The notes under the pieces are model-generated. The model did not search any database and was not told the DNA's origin. It worked only from the letters and a program-made list of their open reading frames with translations. Positions 1 to 6,000 of a stretch of DNA of 7,590 nt are shown here, piece after piece. The position numbers and the translations under genes were made by a program. This stretch comes from CAZEFK01 sp964511405 (lineage in GTDB: Bacteria > Pseudomonadota > Alphaproteobacteria > Elsterales > Elsteraceae): NCBI GenBank assembly GCA_964511405.1, contig CAZEFK010000286.1:1-7590 (forward strand), in the 5' to 3' direction. Each line of letters opens with the position of its first letter. Position 1 is the first letter of the stretch.

Positions 1-98
1 ATCCCCGCGAAAGCGGGGATCCAGCCGAGGCGGTCAGCTCGACATCGGCATTCCTGATATCGACGTCGAGCCAGCTGGATCCCCGCCTCCGCGGGGAT
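1..98. repeat. Paired inverted extragenic palindrome (REP/BIME-like)
   Basis: Two copies of the same hairpin face each other. The left one (1-20) has a perfect 8-bp stem, ATCCCCGC/GCGGGGAT, around a GAAA loop. The right one (79-98) has the same stem around CTCC. The flank CCAG after the left copy and CTGG before the right copy make a perfect 12-bp inverted repeat (13-24 with 75-86), so the unit could fold either as two small hairpins or as one long stem. The motif GGATCCCCGC...GCGGGGATGACG is a widely dispersed intergenic palindrome in alphaproteobacteria (family recognised from memory, not searched). It lies directly before the permease gene, probably between it and the off-window first permease. 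The left end may be cut by the window. Confidence 0.85.
37..71. repeat. Inner inverted repeat within the REP pair
   Basis: GCTCGACATCG (37-47) can pair with CGACGTCGAGC (61-71) at 10 of 11 positions, with one A/C mismatch, around a 13-base loop. Two short perfect palindromes, TCGACGTCGA (60-69) and CCAGCTGG (71-78), overlap its right arm. The arm nests inside the 13-24/75-86 inverted repeat, so the spacer between the two REP hairpins is itself structured rather than random. Whether this is a conserved part of the element or local chance cannot be told from one copy. Confidence 0.5.
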
Positions 99-115
99 GA
101 CGAGACGGGGCGCGG

Positions 116-970
116 ATGTCCATGACCCGCTCGCCCCTTGCCGCCTTCCTGCGGCTTGCCGCCAAGCGCTCGACCCTGGCGGTCGGCCTGGTGGTCCTGA
201 TCACCATTGCGCTGGCCGCCCTGCTGGCGCCGCTGGTGACACCCGACAGCCCGACCGCGCTGCACATCGCGCAGCGCCTGCGCGGGCCGTCGGCGGCGCA
301 CTGGTTCGGCACCGACGACTTCGGCCGCGACATCTTCACCCGCGTGGTCTATGGCGGCCGGCTGTCGCTGGGCATCGGCGCCCTGACCGTGGCGGTGTCG
401 AGCGTGCTGGGCGTGGCCCTGGGCCTGGTCGCCGGGTTCTTCCCCTGGCTCGACCGCAGCCTGTCCCGCGTCATCGACGCCATGATGGCGTTCCCCGACA
501 TCCTGCTGGCGATCGCCCTGGTCGCGGCACTCAGCCCGTCGATGGTCAACGTGGTGCTGGCGCTGGGGATCGTCTACACGCCGCGCATCGCCCGCATCGT
601 GCGCGCCTCGACCCTGGTCATCCGCGAGCTGCCCTATGTCGAGGCGGCGCGGGCGCTCGGCGTCGGCACCGGGCGGATCCTGCGCGTCCATGTCCTGCGC
701 AACCTGGTGTCGCCGATCATCGTCCAGGCCACCTTCGTGTTCGCCTACGCCATGCTGGCCGAAGCCGGGCTGTCGTTCCTGGGCGTCGGCGTGTCGCCGG
801 CCACCCCGAGCTGGGGCACGATGGTCTCGGCCGGCCGCCAATATTTCCGCCAGGCCGACTGGATCATGCTGTTCCCGGGCCTGGCCATCGTCGTGTCGGT
901 GTTCTCGCTGCAGATGGTCGGCGACGCCTTGCGCGACATCCTCGATCCGCGGCTGCGCCGCGACCTGTGA
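116..970 (+). CDS. Peptide-type ABC transporter permease (DppC/OppC family)
   Basis: This 284-residue inner-membrane permease is the second (C-type) channel subunit of a dipeptide/oligopeptide/nickel-class ABC importer. A hydrophobic N-terminal segment lies at about residues 21-42. It is followed by the family block HWFGTDDFGRDIFTRVVYGG (62-81), membrane segments at about 86-109, 126-156, 199-222 and 248-268, and the cytoplasmic EAA loop EAARALGVGTGRILRVHVLR (176-195), which docks onto the ATPases. The end, LRDILDPRLRRDL, is typical of the family and the length is normal. ATG 116 has a modest GGGG (107-110) upstream, just outside the REP element; ATG 122 is an alternative start. Its usual partner permease and binding protein are not visible, so the substrate is not defined. 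Family assignment is sure; naming it DppC rather than OppC is not. Confidence 0.95.
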   Translation: MSMTRSPLAAFLRLAAKRSTLAVGLVVLITIALAALLAPLVTPDSPTALHIAQRLRGPSAAHWFGTDDFGRDIFTRVVYGGRLSLGIGALTVAVSSVLGVALGLVAGFFPWLDRSLSRVIDAMMAFPDILLAIALVAALSPSMVNVVLALGIVYTPRIARIVRASTLVIRELPYVEAARALGVGTGRILRVHVLRNLVSPIIVQATFVFAYAMLAEAGLSFLGVGVSPATPSWGTMVSAGRQYFRQADWIMLFPGLAIVVSVFSLQMVGDALRDILDPRLRRDL

Positions 971-978
971 CGGTGACC

Positions 979-2130
979 ATGACAGACCTGCTGCTGAAGA
1001 ACGTCCGCCCGGTCGGCTTCGACCACGGCCCGGAGCGGACCGACATCCGGATCGGCGCCGACGGCCGGATCGCCGCCGTCGGCCCGGATCTGACGGGGGG
1101 CGAAACCGTCGACCTGGGCGGCGCCTATCTGTCGCCCGGCTGGGTCGACCTGCACACGCACATCTATCATGGCGCCACCGACATCTCGGTCCGGCCCGAG
1201 CGCATTGGCCTCGCCTCCGGCGTCACCACCCTGGTCGACGCCGGCTCGGCCGGCGAGGCCAATTTCCCGGGCTTCCGCGAGTTCATCGCCGAGCGCGCGC
1301 AGGAGCGCGTCTTCGCCTTCCTGAACATCGGCTCGATCGGCTTGGTCGCGTGCAACCGGGTCAGCGAAATCATCGACATCCGCAGCATCGACATCGACCG
1401 CACGCTCGACTGCATCGAGGCCAACCGCGACCTCATCCGCGGCGTCAAGATCCGCGCCAGCCACGTCATCACCGGCTCGTGGGGCATCACCCCGGTGCTG
1501 CTCGCCAAGAAGGTGGCCAAGCTGGCCGGGCTGCCGCTGATGATCCATGTCGGCGAGCCGCCGCCGCTCCTGGAGGAGGTGTTCCCGGTCCTCACCGAGG
1601 GCGACATCGTCACCCACTGCTTCCACGGCAAGCGCGGCGCCAACCTGCTCGAGGACGCCGAGCTGTTCGAATGGGCCCGGCGCATGGCCGACAAGGGCAT
1701 CGTCATGGACGTGGGCCACGGCGCCGCCTCGTTCTCGTTCCAGGTGGCCGCCGCCAGCATCGGGCGCGGCCTGCTGCCGGCGACCATCAGCACCGACCTG
1801 CATCTGCGCAATGTCGACGGACCGGTGTGGGACCTGGCGACCTCGATGTCGAAGCTGATGGCCCTGGGCATGCCGCTGGATGCCGTGGTCCGGGCGGTGA
1901 CGGTCAATGCCCTCAAGGCCCTGCGCCTGCCCGCCGAGGGGCTGCTGGCTTCAGGCGCCCGCGCCGACTTCACGGTCTTCACATTGGCTGACCGGCGAAT
2001 GGCCTCGGCCGACTCGCGCGGCACGCCCCTGACCCTGGAGCAGCTGATCCTGCCCAGCCACACCGTCATGGGCCGCCAGCTCCGGCCCGCCCGGACCCGC
2101 TGCCCGGACGCCCTGCATGCCGCGTTCTGA
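979..2130 (+). CDS. Metal-dependent amidohydrolase/deacetylase (cog3964, dihydroorotase-like)
   Basis: This 383-residue cytoplasmic enzyme of the amidohydrolase superfamily carries an N-terminal small beta domain (about 1-50) and a TIM-barrel. Visible metal and catalytic residues are HTH (H59, H61) at the end of strand 1, K157 in RGVKIRAS as the likely carboxylated bridging lysine, H190 in LMIHVGEPP, H213 in VTHCFHG, and the acid D273 in ISTDLH. The blocks GVTTLVDAGSAG and DVGHGAASF, with TMSK near the C-terminus, place it in cog3964. That family was long misannotated as dihydroorotase. Characterised members such as Agrobacterium Atu3266 (from memory) hydrolyse acetylated mandelate or N-acetyl-D-amino acid esters. 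ATG 979 starts 8 bases after the permease stop and has no good Shine-Dalgarno, suggesting translational coupling. GTG 967, overlapping that stop as GTGA, and GTG 973 are alternatives. The true substrate is unknown. Confidence 0.93.
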   Translation: MTDLLLKNVRPVGFDHGPERTDIRIGADGRIAAVGPDLTGGETVDLGGAYLSPGWVDLHTHIYHGATDISVRPERIGLASGVTTLVDAGSAGEANFPGFREFIAERAQERVFAFLNIGSIGLVACNRVSEIIDIRSIDIDRTLDCIEANRDLIRGVKIRASHVITGSWGITPVLLAKKVAKLAGLPLMIHVGEPPPLLEEVFPVLTEGDIVTHCFHGKRGANLLEDAELFEWARRMADKGIVMDVGHGAASFSFQVAAASIGRGLLPATISTDLHLRNVDGPVWDLATSMSKLMALGMPLDAVVRAVTVNALKALRLPAEGLLASGARADFTVFTLADRRMASADSRGTPLTLEQLILPSHTVMGRQLRPARTRCPDALHAAF

Positions 2131-2134
2131 GGGG
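2129..2134 (+). promoter_or_regulatory. Shine-Dalgarno deciding the DppD-type start
   Basis: GAGGGG lies 6 bases before GTG 2141 and overlaps the amidohydrolase stop codon. The in-frame ATG at 2117 has no comparable site. Starting at GTG 2141 also gives MAPLLAIENLKTWFF, a family-typical N-terminus. Confidence 0.6.
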
Positions 2135-2140
2135 CCGATC

Positions 2141-3126
2141 GTGGCCCCGCTGCTGGCCATCGAGAACCTCAAGACCTGGTTCTTCACCTCGGCCGGCCCG
2201 GTGAAGTCGGTCGACGGCGTCGATCTGTCGGTGGCGCCGGGCGAGACCCTGGCGGTGGTCGGCGAGTCCGGCTCCGGCAAGTCGGTCACCAGCCTGTCGG
2301 TGATGGGGCTGATCCCCAGCCCGCCCGGCCGCATCGTCGAGGGGCACATCCGCTTCACCCGGCGCGACGGCACGGCCGTCGACCTGGTCGGCCTCAAGCC
2401 GTCCGAACACCGGCGCATCCGCGGGCGCGAGATCGCCATGATCTTCCAGGAGCCCATGACCAGCCTGGACCCCTTGTTCACGGTCGGCGAGCAGATCGCC
2501 GAGACCCTGCGGCTGCATGAGCGGCTGGACCGCCGCGCCGCCCGCCAGAAAGCGGTGCGCATGCTGGAGCTGGTCGAGATTCCGGCGGCGGCGCAGCGCG
2601 CCGACGACTATCCGCACCAGATGTCGGGCGGCATGCGTCAGCGCGTGATGATCGCTCTGGCCCTGGCCTGCCGGCCCAGCCTGCTGATCGCCGACGAGCC
2701 GACGACGGCCCTTGATGTGACCATCCAGGCCCAGATCCTGGACCTGCTGCGCCGGCTGCAGGCCGAGCTGGGCATGGCGATCCTGTTCATCACCCACAAT
2801 CTGGGCGTGGTCGTCGAGATCGCCCATCGCGTCGCCGTGATGTATGCCGGCCGCGTGGTCGAGACCGCGCCGGTCGAGGCGCTGTTCCGCAACCCCGCCC
2901 ATCCCTATACCCGCGGCCTGTTGGCCTGCGTGCCGCGGCTGGGCCAGGCGCGCACTACAGGCCGTCTGGCCGCGATCCCCGGCGCCGTGGCGTCGCTGCG
3001 CAATCCGCCGCCGGGCTGCGCCTTCGAGCCGCGCTGCAGCCTGGCCGCCGAGGCCTGCCGGCGGGCCATGCCCGACCTGTTGCCGGTAACGGATGGGCAC
3101 CGGGCGCGCTGCATCCGGGTGGCGTC

Positions 3127-3130
<4 letters not shown>
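2141..3130 (+). CDS. Peptide-type ABC transporter ATP-binding protein (DppD/OppD family)
   Basis: This is one of two cytoplasmic ATPases that power the importer. In the 329-residue form starting at GTG 2141, the Walker A is GESGSGKS (41-48), the Q-loop glutamine is Q103 in IFQEPMTSLDP, the signature is MSGGMRQR (161-168), the Walker B is LLIADEP (181-187), and the switch histidine is H219 in FITHNLG. The C-terminal oligopeptide-transporter domain contains NPPPGCAFEPRC and four cysteines spaced C-X5-C-X6-C-X17-C (C293, C299, C306, C324). A similar cysteine set binds a [4Fe-4S] cluster in some peptide transporter ATPases (recalled, not checked). ATG 2117 would add eight residues and overlap the amidohydrolase by 14 bases. 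Its stop overlaps the next gene's ATG as ATGA, so the two ATPases are co-translated. Substrate is not predictable from this subunit. Confidence 0.95.
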
Positions 3131-4080
<950 letters not shown>

Positions 4081-4145
4081 TCGGCCGCTTGTGCCGCGGC
4101 CCGGACTCTGGCGACAGTAGGCTCCCGTCCCTGCCCGAGCGTCCC

Positions 4146-5324
4146 ATGGCCCCCGTTTCGATCCCGTCCCTGCCGCCCCGCATCAGCGGCATCGGCGCCA
4201 ACCAGATCGCCGAGATCGCCGACCTCGCCCGCGACGACCCCAAGGTGATCAAGCTGTGGATCGGCGAGGGCGACCTGCCGACCCCGGATTTCATCCAGGA
4301 CGCCGCCGACCGCGCCATGCGCGCCGGCCACACCCGCTACACCTATTCGCTGGGCATCCCGGCCCTGCGCGCGGCGCTGGGCGCCTATCACAAGCGCCAC
4401 TGGAACCTGGACCTGGGACCCGACCGCTTCACCATCACCGCCGGCGGCGTCGCCGCGATCATGCAGGGCTTCCAGGCGATCCTGGAGCCCGGCGACGAGG
4501 TCATCATCCCGGTGCCGACCTGGCCCAACGTGATGGAGATCGTGCGCATCCTGGGCGGCCGCGTGGTGCCGGTGCCCTACCGCACCGGCGACGGCGGCTT
4601 CCGCCTGGACCTCGCCGACGTGGCCGCCAAGATCGGGCCGCGCACCAAGGCGATCGCGATCAACTCGCCGTCGAACCCGACCGGCTGGGTCATGCCGGTC
4701 GACGACATGGTCGCCTTGCGCGACCTCGTGCGCGCCCGCGGCCTGTGGCTGGTGGCCGACGAGGTCTATGCCCAGTTTACGCCCGACGGCCGCCTGGTGC
4801 CGTCGTTCCTGCAGATCACGGAACCCACCGACAAGCTGCTGGTCGCCAACACCTTCTCGAAGAACTGGTGCATGACCGGCTGGCGCATCGGCTGGCTGAT
4901 CTATCCGCAGGGCCTGGCGCCGGTGTTCGACAATCTGAGCCAGTACAACACCACCAGCGTCCCGACCTTCATCCAGCACGCCGCGGTCACGGCGCTGGAG
5001 CAGGGCGACGACTTCATCCGCATGCTGACCCGACGCTCGGCCGAGAGCGGCCGAGTGCTGTGCGACGCCCTGGCGAAGGCGCCGCGCGTGACCCTCTTCC
5101 GGCCGCAGGGCACGTTCTATTGCTTCTTTTCGGTCCACGGCATGAACGACGCCCAGGCCATGGCCGTGCGCATCCTGCGCGAGGCCGGGGTTGGACTGGC
5201 GCCCGGCTCGGCCTTCGGCCCCGGCGGTGAGGCCTATCTGCGCCTGTGCTTCGCGGTGTCGCCGGAGCTGGTGGCCGAGGGTGCCGAGCGGCTGGTCGGG
5301 TTCTTCGAGCGCTGGGCGGGGTGA
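4146..5324 (+). CDS. PLP-dependent aminotransferase, class I/II (fold type I)
   Basis: This 392-residue cytoplasmic enzyme would transfer an amino group between an amino acid and a 2-oxo acid using pyridoxal phosphate. Visible residues are the loop NSPSNPTG with N177, D205 in VADEVY that contacts the PLP ring nitrogen, and the Schiff-base lysine K239 in NTFSKNWCMTGWRIGW. R247 in that block should bind the PLP phosphate, and R366 in AYLRLCFA the substrate carboxylate. The N-terminal IWIGEGDLPTPDF-like segment (here KLWIGEGDLPTPDF) and YTYSLGIPALRAAL match aspartate/aromatic-type members. Length is normal. ATG 4146 is the first plausible start, with only a weak GAG (4137-4139) before it. Placed after the transporter, it may process the amino acid released from the imported compound. 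Amino-donor specificity cannot be read from the sequence. Confidence 0.95.
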   Translation: MAPVSIPSLPPRISGIGANQIAEIADLARDDPKVIKLWIGEGDLPTPDFIQDAADRAMRAGHTRYTYSLGIPALRAALGAYHKRHWNLDLGPDRFTITAGGVAAIMQGFQAILEPGDEVIIPVPTWPNVMEIVRILGGRVVPVPYRTGDGGFRLDLADVAAKIGPRTKAIAINSPSNPTGWVMPVDDMVALRDLVRARGLWLVADEVYAQFTPDGRLVPSFLQITEPTDKLLVANTFSKNWCMTGWRIGWLIYPQGLAPVFDNLSQYNTTSVPTFIQHAAVTALEQGDDFIRMLTRRSAESGRVLCDALAKAPRVTLFRPQGTFYCFFSVHGMNDAQAMAVRILREAGVGLAPGSAFGPGGEAYLRLCFAVSPELVAEGAERLVGFFERWAG

Positions 5325-5351
5325 AATCAAAGAAGTCGCAAAACACTAGCC

Positions 5352-5356
5352 GAGGA
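5352..5356 (+). promoter_or_regulatory. Shine-Dalgarno of the deformylase-like gene
   Basis: GAGGA stands 7 bases before ATG 5364. It is the cleanest ribosome site in the operon. It sits in a 39-base gap (5325-5363) that is noticeably A-rich compared with its surroundings, and it fixes the start of the next gene. Confidence 0.6.
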
Positions 5357-5363
5357 TCCGACA

Positions 5364-5894
5364 ATGCCGATCCGGCCCGTTCTTCTGTTCGGCGATCCTC
5401 GCCTGCGCCGGGCGGCCCGGCCGGTCGACCCAGCCGACAACGCCTGGCGCGACGACGCCGTCGACCTGCTCGACACGCTGGCCGACCTCCAGCGCCGGCT
5501 GGGCTTCGGCCGCGCGCTGGCAGGCCCCCAGATCGGCTCGCCCTACCGGCTGATCGCCTTCGATTGCGCGCTCGGCCGCTTCGTGGCGGTCAATCCCGAG
5601 ATCAGCGGACGGTCGGCCGAGCTCGTGCCGGTCTGGGACGACTGCTTCAGCCTGCCCGACGTGTGCATGTCGGTGATGCGGCACCGGTCGGTCAGCGTGC
5701 GCTGCCATCGCGAGGACGGCGATCCGGTCGAGTTCGCGGACCTCGACCCGAGCCTGTCGGAGCTGATGCAGCATGAGATCGACCATTTGGACGGCGTGCT
5801 GATGAGCGACCGCCTGATCAGCCCCACCGGCATCATCGCCCGCGCGATGGCGGGCAGCGCCGTTCATCCCAGGTCGAACGCAGCGCGACGATAA
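5364..5894 (+). CDS. Divergent peptide deformylase-like metallohydrolase
   Basis: This 176-residue protein has the fold and motif order of peptide deformylase, which removes formyl groups from N-terminal methionine using a metal ion. Motif III, QHEIDHLDG, is intact (H137, catalytic E138, H141). Motif II, usually EGCLS, reads DDCFS, keeping the metal-ligand C94. Motif I, usually GxGxAAxQ, reads GRALAGPQ (49-56), keeping Q56. All metal and catalytic residues are therefore present while the substrate-pocket residues differ. This suggests an active enzyme that is not the housekeeping deformylase. The chromosome should carry a canonical def elsewhere. It follows the aminotransferase by 39 bases with a strong ribosome site, so it is probably the last gene of the operon. 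It could act on an N-formyl or other N-acyl amino compound handled by the neighbours; that is inference. Confidence 0.88.
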   Translation: MPIRPVLLFGDPRLRRAARPVDPADNAWRDDAVDLLDTLADLQRRLGFGRALAGPQIGSPYRLIAFDCALGRFVAVNPEISGRSAELVPVWDDCFSLPDVCMSVMRHRSVSVRCHREDGDPVEFADLDPSLSELMQHEIDHLDGVLMSDRLISPTGIIARAMAGSAVHPRSNAARR

Positions 5895-5950
5895 GCTGGA
5901 GACTGCGGCCGAGGCGCTGGGCGGCCGGCCCACGAGCGGCGCCGCTGGAC

Positions 5951-5970
5951 GGGGCAGGATAGGGCAGGAT
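5951..5970. repeat. Tandem 10-bp direct repeat
   Basis: GGGGCAGGAT is followed at once by AGGGCAGGAT, two copies differing at the first base, in the gap between the convergent genes. With only two units it may be chance or replication slippage. No function is apparent. Confidence 0.55.
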
Positions 5971-5973
5971 TGC

Positions 5974-6000
5974 AGGGGTCGCCACGGCCGTGTGACCCCT
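5974..6000. terminator. Candidate bidirectional terminator hairpin between convergent genes
   Basis: AGGGGTC (5974-5980) pairs perfectly with GACCCCT (5994-6000). Inside, CAC (5983-5985) pairs with GTG (5990-5992) around GGCC, separated from the outer stem by a small internal loop. The right arm overlaps the stop codon (5999-6001) of the minus-strand gene. The position, 80 bases after the plus-strand operon and at the very end of the opposite gene, fits a shared terminator. There is no U-tract on either side, so intrinsic termination is uncertain. It may instead protect 3' ends or work with Rho. Confidence 0.5.

Noticed and set aside
97..978. Long open frame joined to the front of the amidohydrolase, giving an apparent 677-residue protein
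   Set aside because: Its first 294 residues are an Arg/Pro/Gly-rich out-of-frame reading of the permease gene, which has full family motifs. High GC keeps the frame free of stops.
4083..4101. GGCCGC/GCGGCC hairpin after the second ATPase as a terminator
   Set aside because: The stem is only 6 bp, made of self-complementary GC-rich bases, with no U-tract, and the next gene follows 45 bases later on the same strand. Chance is more likely.
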